A stretch of 7,518 nt of DNA. Source: Bacillota bacterium. GTDB lineage: Bacteria > Bacillota > Dehalobacteriia > UBA4068. Positions 1-6,996 of the stretch are shown one piece after another (positions within the stretch are counted from its first letter, which is position 1; each line of letters opens with the position of its first letter). Location of the stretch: NCBI GenBank assembly GCA_009778255.1, contig WRKD01000123.1, positions 1 to 7,518 of the forward strand, written 5' to 3'. The notes beneath the pieces were generated by a model that was not told where the DNA came from, ran no database searches, and worked only from the letters and a program-made list of their open reading frames with translations. The translations under genes were made by a program, and so were the position numbers.

Positions 1-3
1 GGG

Positions 4-25
4 ATTGCGGCGCGAAGGCCGCAAT
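4..25. repeat. REP-like short palindrome (8-bp stem, 6-nt loop)
   Basis: Bases 4-11 (ATTGCGGC) and 18-25 (GCCGCAAT) are perfect inverted complements around the loop GCGAAG. The ATTGCG...CGCAATGACG outline resembles the dispersed palindromic elements seen between genes in many bacterial genomes. No T-run follows on the plus strand, so it does not look like a rightward intrinsic terminator; a leftward one cannot be judged because the sequence stops. The element may continue left of the window. Dispersed-repeat status is inference, since only one copy is visible. Confidence 0.5.
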
Positions 26-89
26 GACGAGAAAATGATAGTTACGCTAATTTGGCAGAGTTGTAAAGCTAGTTTTTAGAGGCGCCCTA

Positions 90-118
90 TTGTCAATATT
101 AATCATAATATTTAATAT
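90..118 (+). promoter_or_regulatory. Candidate sigma-A-type promoter for the radical SAM/rng genes
   Basis: TTGTCA at 90-95 matches the -35 consensus at five of six positions, and TAATAT at 113-118 matches the -10 at four of six, with a 17-nt spacer. It lies about 125 nt upstream of the first start codon, in the only non-coding stretch before the plus-strand genes. The region is so AT-rich that chance matches are likely, so the exact boxes are uncertain even though a promoter somewhere here is expected. Confidence 0.35.
95..112. promoter_or_regulatory. Inverted repeat in the promoter spacer, possible operator
   Basis: AATATTA (95-101) and TAATATT (106-112) form a perfect 7-bp inverted repeat around ATCA. 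It fills the space between the candidate -35 and -10 boxes, where a repressor site would act. Against this, the arms contain only A and T, in a region where such symmetry arises easily. No regulator is encoded nearby. Confidence 0.2.
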
Positions 119-157
119 AAAATTATTAAAATACCCATTATTATATTGAAAATATTT

Positions 158-176
158 CTGCTAATTATTTAGGCAG
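158..176 (+). other. Weak leader hairpin upstream of the radical SAM gene
   Basis: CTGCTAA (158-164) can pair with TTAGGCAG (169-176) with one bulged G, giving a 7-bp stem around TTAT in the 5' leader. It is not followed by a T-run and matches no riboswitch I recognise. The rest of 119-231 is AT-rich with no coding potential that I can support. Confidence 0.2.
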
Positions 177-231
177 GAAAACAGACATTGTTCGAAGAAA
201 CACTGAACTAGCGATTATTATGCATGTTATC

Positions 232-238
232 GGGAGGA
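232..238 (+). promoter_or_regulatory. Ribosome binding site setting the start at 242
   Basis: GGGAGGA ends three bases before ATG 242. An in-frame ATG at 224 would extend the protein by six residues, but this site would then lie inside the gene, and nothing resembling a ribosome binding site precedes 224. The spacing is somewhat short but usable, so 242 is preferred. Confidence 0.75.
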
Positions 239-241
239 ACT

Positions 242-2806
242 ATGAAGGGTTTTCGGCTGGCCGAAATACAGCGCCCGGCTCAGTATATTGGCAAAGAATA
301 TAATAGTATAGTGAAGAAGTGGGATCAGGTGCGGACTAAGATGGTCTTTTGCTTTCCCGACACATATGAGATCGGTATGTCGCATCTGGGTTTGCGCTTG
401 CTTTACGAAGCGGTAAATAAAGAAAATGATTTATTGTGTGAGCGCTGTTTTGCACCCATGGAAGATGTTAGGAAGCTTTTACTTGCAAGCGAAACAGCCC
501 TTACAGCCTTAGAAAGCGGGCGTCCTTTAGCTGATTTTGATGTAGTTGGTTTTACTTTACAATACGAACTCTCTTATACAAATGTTTTAGATATGCTTAA
601 CTTAGCTAAATTACCTTTGCATTCTAAAGATCGCGTAGGTAAACCGCTGGTTATCGCTGGGGGGCCCTGTGCTTTTAACCCGGAACCTTTAGCCGATTTT
701 ATCGACCTTTTTTGTTTGGGGGAAAGCGAAGAGCATCTACCGGCTCTGCTGAGATTGGTGTCTCGCAGTATAGAGCAGGGTTTAAGTAAAGAAGAGCTTT
801 TAAGCGCTGCCACTAAACTGCCAGGTATATATGCGCCTGCTTTTTATCGTCCATATTATAATGAAAAGGGCTGTTTTAGTGGGTTCACTATAAAAAAGGG
901 AATGCCGCAGAGTATAGATAAGGCTCTTATACATGATATCGATGCCGCGCCTTTTCCCAAAGCACCTATTTTGCCCCATACAAAAGTTGTTCACGACCGC
1001 ATCATGTTAGAGCTCATGCGCGGCTGTAGCCGCGGTTGTCGTTTTTGCCAAGCTGGAATTATTTACCGACCGCTAAGAGAAAAACAGCCCACGGTGCTGT
1101 TAAAACAAGTTGATGAAATAGCCAGAAATAGCGGTTATGAAGATATTGGCCTTATCTCTCTTTCCTCTGCCGATTATTCTCAAATTGGTTCTCTAATGGA
1201 AGAATTATCTGCTCGCTATAGTGGATGCGGTATGGGGGTATCTTTGCCTTCCTTGCGTGTAGATTCTTTTTCAGTAGACTTGGCGGCCGCCGCCGGAAAA
1301 ATAAGAAAAAGTGGCCTTACTTTTGCGCCCGAAGCAGGCAGTCAGCGTCTGCGTAATATAATCAATAAAGGAGTAGAGGAACAAGAGATAATTTCCGCCC
1401 TAAAATCTGCTTTTATTGCGGGCTATAGTGCGGTTAAACTCTATTTTATGATCGGTTTGCCTTACGAAACCATGGAAGATATAGCAGCCATTGCTGAACT
1501 ATGCAAAACTATTGTGGCTCTTTATGGCAAGAACAAGCCGTCTTATGTGAAAAAACCGCTGGCCCTTTCTTTGGGAGTAGCTTCTTTCGTGCCCAAGGCC
1601 CATACGCCTTTTCAGTGGTGCGCACAGGATAATGCGGAAGTTTTGCGTACCAAACAGCGGTATTTGCTGAATTTGATTCGTCCTATAAAGCAAGTGAGCC
1701 TTAGTTACCATGATGTTGATACCAGTTTATTGGAAGCGGCATTAGCAAGGGGCGATCGCCGTTTAGGCGATGTTTTGCTTAAGGCCTGGCAAATGGGTTG
1801 TCATGCCGATGGATGGACAGAGAGTTTTAATTTTCAGCGCTGGCAGGCAGCTTTTGCCGCCTGTAATCTTAGTTTAGAAGAGTTCGCTTGCCGCAACTAT
1901 GAAAAAAATGATGTTTTGCCCTGGCAGCATATAGAAAGCGGTGTTAGTAGGGAATGGTTGTGGCGGGAGTACGAACTGGCTGCTCAGCAGGGTACAACAG
2001 AGGATTGCCGTTTTGATAGTTGCTCTGGCTGTGGTGTTTGCCAAAAACTGGATTGCCGTCCGCATAAAGCTAAACCATTATTACAGATTATGCCCGAAAG
2101 CGCTGCAAATTCAGTATCTGCCAATACTTTGTCTATAGCAAAAGCAAAACAGCGTTGGCGGGTACGCCTGAGTGTAACAGAGCCGGCCTGCTGGCTTTCT
2201 CAATTAGATATTTTAACCGCTTTTGAAAAAGCTGTGCGCCGCTCGGCTTTACCTATAGCTTATTCGCAAGGTTTTAACCCGCATATGCTTATATCTTGGG
2301 GACCTGCTCATGCTGTGGGTCTTTGCGGAGATAGTGAATATACAGATTTGGTTTTTAACGAAGCTGTGCCGCATGATTGGTTAACTCGGCTAAACGGTGT
2401 ATTACCTCTTGGTTTGCATTTATTAGCGGCGGCACCCATAGCGGAAAATACCCCGGCTTTGATGAAAATTATTGACCGGGCCGATTATTCTTTGGAACTT
2501 AAGGGAGAACTAGATAGCCGGAAATTGGAACAAGCTATTGCAGATTTTATGGCTATGCAAAACTATATGGTAGTGCGCAACAGCCCTAAGGGGAAAAAAA
2601 TGGTAGATATTCGTCTCTGCCTGCACTCTTTAACGCATCACGATAATAATCTGCTATTTTCTTGCCTGCTTCATTCGGGGGCGTTGATCAAACCTTCCGA
2701 GCTGATTCAGGTTTTGGCTCAAAAGGCATATGTAGGCGGTTATTACCGCACTGCGATGTATATTAAGGGCGAGAAATTAGAAATTATAGGATGTGATTTT
2801 TATTAA
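242..2806 (+). CDS. B12-binding-like radical SAM protein fused to DUF2344 (TIGR03960/TIGR03936 type), function unknown
   Basis: An 854-residue putative iron-sulfur enzyme expected to use S-adenosylmethionine; its substrate is unknown. The N-terminal part (about 1-210) looks like a B12-binding domain, with FPDTYEIGMSHLGLRLLY near 37-54 and an AGGP turn at 139-142. The radical SAM domain has the cluster motif CSRGCRFC at C262, C266 and C269, followed by the usual LTFAPEAGSQRLR segment. A cysteine-rich linker (C589, C594, C597, C600, C605) precedes the DUF2344 domain from about 637 to the end. In some genomes the radical SAM and DUF2344 parts are separate genes; here they are one intact frame. 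The canonical cobalamin motif DxHxxG is not apparent, so B12 binding is uncertain. The gene is first in the plus-strand set and its 3' end overlaps rng by 14 nt, suggesting translational coupling. Family assignment is firm; function is open. Confidence 0.93.
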   Translation: MKGFRLAEIQRPAQYIGKEYNSIVKKWDQVRTKMVFCFPDTYEIGMSHLGLRLLYEAVNKENDLLCERCFAPMEDVRKLLLASETALTALESGRPLADFDVVGFTLQYELSYTNVLDMLNLAKLPLHSKDRVGKPLVIAGGPCAFNPEPLADFIDLFCLGESEEHLPALLRLVSRSIEQGLSKEELLSAATKLPGIYAPAFYRPYYNEKGCFSGFTIKKGMPQSIDKALIHDIDAAPFPKAPILPHTKVVHDRIMLELMRGCSRGCRFCQAGIIYRPLREKQPTVLLKQVDEIARNSGYEDIGLISLSSADYSQIGSLMEELSARYSGCGMGVSLPSLRVDSFSVDLAAAAGKIRKSGLTFAPEAGSQRLRNIINKGVEEQEIISALKSAFIAGYSAVKLYFMIGLPYETMEDIAAIAELCKTIVALYGKNKPSYVKKPLALSLGVASFVPKAHTPFQWCAQDNAEVLRTKQRYLLNLIRPIKQVSLSYHDVDTSLLEAALARGDRRLGDVLLKAWQMGCHADGWTESFNFQRWQAAFAACNLSLEEFACRNYEKNDVLPWQHIESGVSREWLWREYELAAQQGTTEDCRFDSCSGCGVCQKLDCRPHKAKPLLQIMPESAANSVSANTLSIAKAKQRWRVRLSVTEPACWLSQLDILTAFEKAVRRSALPIAYSQGFNPHMLISWGPAHAVGLCGDSEYTDLVFNEAVPHDWLTRLNGVLPLGLHLLAAAPIAENTPALMKIIDRADYSLELKGELDSRKLEQAIADFMAMQNYMVVRNSPKGKKMVDIRLCLHSLTHHDNNLLFSCLLHSGALIKPSELIQVLAQKAYVGGYYRTAMYIKGEKLEIIGCDFY

Positions 2807-4277
2807 AGAAATGCTTATCCATTTTTATGGAGAAGAAGTGTCTATTGCTATTTGCCATGAAGGGCAGCTTGCAGAGTTATACTTGCCGGAGTATGATGGC
2901 GGGCGGCTTTTGGGCGCCATATATAAAGGTAGGGTAGCCAATGTGCTGCCTGGCATGCAAGCCGCTTTTGTAGATATAGGATTGGAAAAAAATAGTTTTT
3001 TATATGCGGATGATGTATATACTCCCGCCCCCCTTTATGCCGGCTTAAATCAAATCAGCCTGCCCAAAAGCGCTCCGCGCGATATAGGTTCTTTATTAAA
3101 AGAAGGGCAAGAGGTTTTGGTACAAATACTGAAAGAGCCACAAGGCGATAAAGGCGCGCGCGTAACTATGCAACCAGCTTTGCCCAGTCGTTATGGGGTA
3201 TTACTTCCGGTAAATACTCATGTAGCAGTTTCTCGCCGTATTGATGAAGAAGATGAACGGGAGCGGCTGCGCGAGATAGTGAAGTTAGTGGCAAAAGGGC
3301 AGGGCGCTATTGTACGCACAGCCGCTAAAGGAATCGAGGCCGAGGAAATAATTGAAGATTTTCGCAGCTTAAAACGGCTGTGGAAGCGTATACAGGGAAT
3401 AGCAGCTAAAAGAAAAGCTCCGGCTCTTATCTATCATGAACAAGATATATTGAAAAAGGTAATACGCGACACCATAGCGCAAGATATTGAGCGCATTGTG
3501 GTAGAGAGTGCGCAAGCTGCAGATAAAGTGCGGGAAGCAATGCTAGATGTTGCGCCGGAATTATTATCTAAAATATGCCTGCGTACCGGCGCAGATTTGT
3601 TTGCCGCATATGGAGTAGATGAGCAGATGGAAAAAGCCCTGCGTCGCAGGTTGTGGTTGAAAAGCGGCGGATATATTGTATTTGATCAAACAGAAGCTTT
3701 AACCGTGGTGGATGTGAATACCGGAAAATTTGTGGGAGTCAGCGATTTAGAACAAACAATGCTCACAACCAATCTGGAAGCGGTAACAGAAATTGCCCGC
3801 CAACTAAAGCTACGCAATACCGGCGGCATAATTATTATAGATTTTATTAATATGGAAGAAGAAAAACATAGAAAAACACTGATGGATGCGTTAACTGAAG
3901 AGCTGAAAAAAGACCGTACACGTGTGACCCCGCTGGGTATGACAAATTTAGGTTTAGTGGAATTGACCCGTAAGAAAGTGGGCCGTGAGCTTTCTTATAA
4001 CTTAGAAGAAGAATGCCGCTTTTGTCGTGGTAAAGGGCGGGTTCTGCGCGCGGATATTGCGGCGCGCAAAGTTTTAAGCGAATTGGAATATGAAGCGGCT
4101 AATAGTTGCGCCGCAACCCTTCAGGTGAAGGCAACCGGTTCTGTGGCAGCGGCGTTATTGGGGCCTCAAGGACGTAATCTGAGTTTACTTGAGCAGCGTT
4201 TGGGTAAGCATATATGTATTGTTGTTGATGAAAGCCGCCGTCTTGAAGAAAGCGTGGTTTGCTCATTATCTGAATAA
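2793..4277 (+). CDS. rng: Ribonuclease G (RNase E/G family)
   Basis: A 494-residue endoribonuclease, close to the 489 residues of E. coli RNase G, cutting single-stranded AU-rich RNA in rRNA maturation and mRNA decay. An S1 RNA-binding domain starts near G41 (GAIYKGRV) and closes around 105-125 (GQEVLVQILKEP). The 5'-phosphate sensor is present as VRT with R175 and T176. The two catalytic metal-binding aspartates are D307 (VVDVNTGKFVG) and D350 (IIIIDFIN), 43 residues apart as in E. coli RNase E. The zinc link is CRFC with C408 and C411. The long C-terminal scaffold of RNase E is absent. The GTG start at 2793 fits the usual family N-terminus but lacks a good ribosome binding site, which fits coupling to the gene it overlaps; ATG 2811 is the alternative. 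In many Bacillota rng precedes the L21/L27 ribosomal genes, which are not found here. Confidence 0.95.
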   Translation: MIFIKEMLIHFYGEEVSIAICHEGQLAELYLPEYDGGRLLGAIYKGRVANVLPGMQAAFVDIGLEKNSFLYADDVYTPAPLYAGLNQISLPKSAPRDIGSLLKEGQEVLVQILKEPQGDKGARVTMQPALPSRYGVLLPVNTHVAVSRRIDEEDERERLREIVKLVAKGQGAIVRTAAKGIEAEEIIEDFRSLKRLWKRIQGIAAKRKAPALIYHEQDILKKVIRDTIAQDIERIVVESAQAADKVREAMLDVAPELLSKICLRTGADLFAAYGVDEQMEKALRRRLWLKSGGYIVFDQTEALTVVDVNTGKFVGVSDLEQTMLTTNLEAVTEIARQLKLRNTGGIIIIDFINMEEEKHRKTLMDALTEELKKDRTRVTPLGMTNLGLVELTRKKVGRELSYNLEEECRFCRGKGRVLRADIAARKVLSELEYEAANSCAATLQVKATGSVAAALLGPQGRNLSLLEQRLGKHICIVVDESRRLEESVVCSLSE

Positions 4278-4306
4278 TGATGAATGAGTATTTAAAGCGG
4301 CCTTAA

Positions 4307-4315
4307 AAGGAGGTG
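4307..4315 (+). promoter_or_regulatory. Strong ribosome binding site for the TTG start of comEB
   Basis: AAGGAGGTG is a near-perfect anti-16S match and sits seven bases before TTG 4323. The translated product from that TTG begins MRQSWDEYFM, which matches the usual N-terminus of ComEB-type deaminases. The site therefore decides a non-ATG start. The 45-nt gap from rng shows no clear terminator, so read-through from rng is plausible. Confidence 0.85.
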
Positions 4316-4322
4316 CAATATT

Positions 4323-4784
4323 TTGCGTCAGAGTTGGGATGAATATTTTATGACGATAGCGCATCAGGTAGCCACGCGCTCAACTTGCCAGCGTCGGCAG
4401 GTGGGGGCAGTGGCGATTTCTGCTAATCGCCGTATTTTGGGTACGGGCTATAACGGTGCTTTACCGGGTGCGCCCCATTGTGAAGAGGTGGGTTGTTTGC
4501 GCAATCAATTGGGAATACCCTCCGGGCAGCGACAAGAGATGTGTCGCGCCCAACATGCGGAAGCCAATGTTTGTAATTATGCCGCCCGTCACGGCACAGC
4601 CTTGGAGGGAGCTACCGTATATGTAACAGCCCAGCCTTGTACTACCTGTGTGAAAGCTATGGTAACATGTGGTATTTGCCGAGTAGTATTCGATAGTGAA
4701 TATCCAGATGAACTGGCTTGCTTATTAGCTAAGGAAGCCGGCATGGAGTTGATACGCTATGCCGATTTGCTAACTAAGGAGTAG
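4323..4784 (+). CDS. comEB: Deoxycytidylate (dCMP) deaminase, ComEB type
   Basis: A 153-residue cytosolic zinc enzyme expected to convert dCMP to dUMP, feeding thymidylate synthesis. The zinc-deaminase signature is complete: HAE with H78 and catalytic E80, then PCTTC with C106 and C109. The GYNGALPGAPHCEEVGC stretch and the preceding RSTCQRRQVGAV are hallmarks of the dCMP/ComEB branch rather than of cytidine or tRNA-adenosine deaminases. The name comEB reflects its place in the B. subtilis competence operon; there is no comEA or comEC here, so a competence role is not implied. The stop codon is followed after two bases by the ATG of wecB, whose AAGGAG (4776-4781) lies at the end of this gene, so the two are almost certainly co-transcribed. 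Whether this enzyme is regulated by dCTP and dTTP, as in some relatives, cannot be read from the sequence. Confidence 0.93.
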   Translation: MRQSWDEYFMTIAHQVATRSTCQRRQVGAVAISANRRILGTGYNGALPGAPHCEEVGCLRNQLGIPSGQRQEMCRAQHAEANVCNYAARHGTALEGATVYVTAQPCTTCVKAMVTCGICRVVFDSEYPDELACLLAKEAGMELIRYADLLTKE

Positions 4785-4786
4785 TT

Positions 4787-5893
4787 ATGAAGATATTGTC
4801 GGTTTTTGGCACCAGGCCGGAGGCAATAAAAATGGCGCCATTGGTGAGTTTACTGGCGCATACTATAGATATAGAAAGTAAGATTTGCGTTACCGCCCAA
4901 CATCGAGAAATGTTAGATACGGTGCTGGATTTGTTTTGCATCAAGCCCGATTATGATTTGAATATAATGCGCCATGGTCAAAGCCTCTGCCAGCTGACTG
5001 CTGCGGTATTGACCGCGCTGGATGCAGTTCTTAATGCCGAAAAACCGGATTTATTACTAGTACACGGCGATACAACTACCACCTTTGCGGGCAGTTTAGC
5101 CGCTTTTTATCATCGTTTACCCTGCGGCCATGTAGAAGCCGGTTTACGCACAGCCCATAAATACGCCCCTTATCCCGAAGAGGTTAATCGGCGCCTTACC
5201 GGAACACTGGCAGAGTGGCATTTTGCCCCTACGTCTGGTGCGGCAGATAATTTGCTGGCTGAAGGGGTGGCGGCTAAAAATATTTTTATTACCGGCAATA
5301 CGGTAATAGATGCTTTGTTGGCTACTGTACATAAACCTTGCGATTTGGAAGGGTTAGGTTTAGAGAAAGTTGATTGGAGCCGCCGTGTGCTGCTTTTGAC
5401 TTGTCATCGCCGAGAAAACTGGGGCCGCCCCATGAAAGAGATATTTTCATCAATAGCAGCATTGCTGGTAGATTTTTCGGATATTGAGGTGATTTACCCC
5501 GTACACCGTAATCCTGGTATTCTTGCACAGGCTCGGGAGTGCTTAAGCGGCTTGCCGCGTTTGCATATGTGCGAACCTCTTCCTTATCTGCCTTTTTGTC
5601 ATGTTATGAAACGTTGCTATCTGGTTTTAACAGATAGCGGCGGTTTGCAGGAAGAAGCACCGGCTTTGGGTAAGCCGGTATTGGTATTACGGGAAGTAAC
5701 AGAGCGTCCGGAAGCTATAGCCGCCGGTACGGCGCGGCTGGCAGGTATAGGGCGTGATACTGTTTATGCTGCTGTTTCCGCCTTATTACAAAATGAAGCA
5801 GAATATAAAAAAATGGCCCGGTCCATAAACCCCTATGGCGACGGTCATGCCGCTGAGCGGATACGGGATATTATTAGTGGTTTAAATATTTGA
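4787..5893 (+). CDS. wecB: UDP-N-acetylglucosamine 2-epimerase (non-hydrolysing)
   Basis: A 368-residue cytosolic enzyme interconverting UDP-GlcNAc and UDP-ManNAc, the ManNAc donor precursor for teichoic-acid linkage units, enterobacterial-antigen-like polymers or capsules. Family motifs appear in order: FGTRPEAIKMAPLV at the N-terminus, HGDTTTTFAG with D95, HVEAGLRT with E117, PYPEEVNRR with E131, LTCHRRENWGRP with H207, and DSGGLQEEAP near the C-terminus. D95, E117, E131 and H207 correspond to the catalytic residues known as D95, E117, E131 and H213 in E. coli WecB. Length is normal and the frame is intact; mnaA is a synonym. In several Clostridia a dCMP deaminase and wecB lie together near upp, wecA/tagO and the ATP synthase genes. 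Here only the deaminase-wecB pair is present. The stop codon abuts that of the opposing ispA. Confidence 0.95.
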   Translation: MKILSVFGTRPEAIKMAPLVSLLAHTIDIESKICVTAQHREMLDTVLDLFCIKPDYDLNIMRHGQSLCQLTAAVLTALDAVLNAEKPDLLLVHGDTTTTFAGSLAAFYHRLPCGHVEAGLRTAHKYAPYPEEVNRRLTGTLAEWHFAPTSGAADNLLAEGVAAKNIFITGNTVIDALLATVHKPCDLEGLGLEKVDWSRRVLLLTCHRRENWGRPMKEIFSSIAALLVDFSDIEVIYPVHRNPGILAQARECLSGLPRLHMCEPLPYLPFCHVMKRCYLVLTDSGGLQEEAPALGKPVLVLREVTERPEAIAAGTARLAGIGRDTVYAAVSALLQNEAEYKKMARSINPYGDGHAAERIRDIISGLNI

Positions 5894-6790
5894 TTAATGA
5901 TCGCGCCTGAACATCAATAATGGGAATTGAAGTAATAAGGCTGCCCGCTCCCCTAAGGGGGCTAAAGCCAGCATAGAACTTTCCGCAGCCCGCCAGGCCC
6001 ATTTCCGCGCTTCCTCTTTTCCCACTAAAGAAACGAAGGTGCTCTTAAAATTTTTAGTATCACTGCCAATTGGTTTGCCTAGTTTTTCTTGAACGCCTGT
6101 TACATCTAAAATATCATCGGCAATTTGAAAAGACAAACCCAAACAATCGCTGTAGGAACGTAAACATTTATGCTCTAATTGGTTAGCCCCGGCTAAATGG
6201 GCGGCAGATAATATAGAAGCGTTGAATAATGCACTGGTTTTTTGCTGAGCCATATAGCGTAATTCATTTTCGCCAACTTGTAAGCCAGTAAAAGCAATAT
6301 CTATCATCTGCCCGGCTACCATGCCAGATAACCCGGCAAATAGAGCTACTTCTTCTGTGGCATCTAGCAGCCTTTGTGGGCTTACTATTTTCTTTAAACT
6401 CATCATGGCGGCAAAAGCCTGGGTAAGCAGTGCGTCTCCTGCTAAAATTGCGGTTGCCTCATCAAAGGCTTTATGACAAGTAAGGCGACCGCGTCTTAAA
6501 TCGTCATTATCCATTGCCGGTAAATCGTCGTGGATCAGCGAATAAGTATGTATCATTTCCAGGGCGGCTGCAAAGGGTAAATAATCTTTTTCCGGAGCTT
6601 CTAGCCCTTTAGAAAAAGCTTTTAAGGTTGCCATAAAAAGTGCGGGTCGCAAGCGTTTGCCGCCGGCAAATATGCTGTAGCGCACAGCTTCGATAAGTCT
6701 TGCTTCCTGGCCATGGGGCTGAGGTAATATCTGCTGTAGGCAGTCTTCCGTGCTTTGTGCTATTTCGGCAATAAAATCATTTAGCGCCAT
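5894..6790 (-). CDS. ispA: Farnesyl diphosphate synthase (polyprenyl synthetase)
   Basis: A 298-residue soluble prenyltransferase that condenses isopentenyl diphosphate with dimethylallyl and geranyl diphosphate to give farnesyl diphosphate, a precursor of undecaprenyl phosphate and quinones. GGKRLRP is at 43-49. The first aspartate-rich motif is DDLPAMD (D88, D89, D94), with the two-residue insertion typical of bacterial type II enzymes and a tyrosine at -5 (Y83), which favours a C15 product. K184 lies in KTSALF, and the second aspartate motif is DDILD (D225, D226, D229). The ATG at 6790 has GGAGGGAG (6802-6795) upstream, inside the end of xseB, which it overlaps by 10 nt, so it is translated from the same message. 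The C-terminus (FPLLMFRRDH) differs somewhat from the usual ending but the length is normal. Geranylgeranyl synthase is the less likely alternative. Confidence 0.95.
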   Translation of the reverse strand: MALNDFIAEIAQSTEDCLQQILPQPHGQEARLIEAVRYSIFAGGKRLRPALFMATLKAFSKGLEAPEKDYLPFAAALEMIHTYSLIHDDLPAMDNDDLRRGRLTCHKAFDEATAILAGDALLTQAFAAMMSLKKIVSPQRLLDATEEVALFAGLSGMVAGQMIDIAFTGLQVGENELRYMAQQKTSALFNASILSAAHLAGANQLEHKCLRSYSDCLGLSFQIADDILDVTGVQEKLGKPIGSDTKNFKSTFVSLVGKEEARKWAWRAAESSMLALAPLGERAALLLQFPLLMFRRDH

Positions 6791-6996
6791 GGTTCTCCCT
6801 CCGTCGTTTCTATCGGCATTATTTGTTCCGCTTGATTTAGTATGCTACGGCAAGAAAGTAATAATTCTATGCCCTGTGCATATTTTTCCAGCATTTGCTC
6901 TAAGGTTAAGCGGCCTTGTTCAAGTTCACTTACTGTTTTTTCTAATTGCAATAGTAATTCTTCAAAGGTGGGCTGGTTTTCCTTTATTTTTGCCAT
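6781..6996 (-). CDS. xseB: Exodeoxyribonuclease VII small subunit
   Basis: A 71-residue small subunit that assembles in several copies on XseA to form exonuclease VII, which degrades single-stranded DNA to oligonucleotides. The family core is visible: FEELLLQLEKTVSELEQG followed by LTLEQMLEKYAQGIELL, two helices predicted to form a coiled-coil hairpin. The frame stays open up to a TTG at 7029, but ATG 6996 with AAAGGAG six bases upstream is the better start and gives the usual family length. The 3' end overlaps the start of ispA by 10 nt. The gene follows xseA after an 81-nt gap. Confidence 0.93.
   Translation of the reverse strand: MAKIKENQPTFEELLLQLEKTVSELEQGRLTLEQMLEKYAQGIELLLSCRSILNQAEQIMPIETTEGEPWR

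Noticed and set aside
574..994. Two minus-strand open frames (574-813 and 800-994) inside the radical SAM gene
   Set aside because: Both are shadows of a conserved coding frame with no recognisable motif or initiation signals.
1282..1295. GC-rich run GGCGGCCGCCGCC in the radical SAM gene
   Set aside because: It is explained by a run of alanine codons in the frame, with no wider repeat or insertion boundary.
1751..1760. GGCGATCGCC, containing the HIP1 octamer GCGATCGC of cyanobacteria
   Set aside because: I noticed only this one copy, inside a coding frame. HIP1 is meaningful only when highly repeated, and the gene set does not otherwise suggest a cyanobacterium.
1941..2138. Plus-strand 65-residue frame within the radical SAM gene that could suggest a frameshifted or split protein
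   Set aside because: The main frame continues unbroken through conserved linker and DUF2344 sequence, so nothing is broken here.
4291..4307. TTTAAAG...CTTAAA imperfect repeat between rng and comEB, considered as a terminator
   Set aside because: The stem is short, AT-rich and bulged, it overlaps the ribosome binding site, and no T-run follows.
5947..5962. GC-rich hairpin (6-bp stem, CTAA loop) near the end of ispA, considered as a terminator for wecB
   Set aside because: There is no T-run on either side, and it lies within ispA codons where GCC/CCC-type codons explain it.
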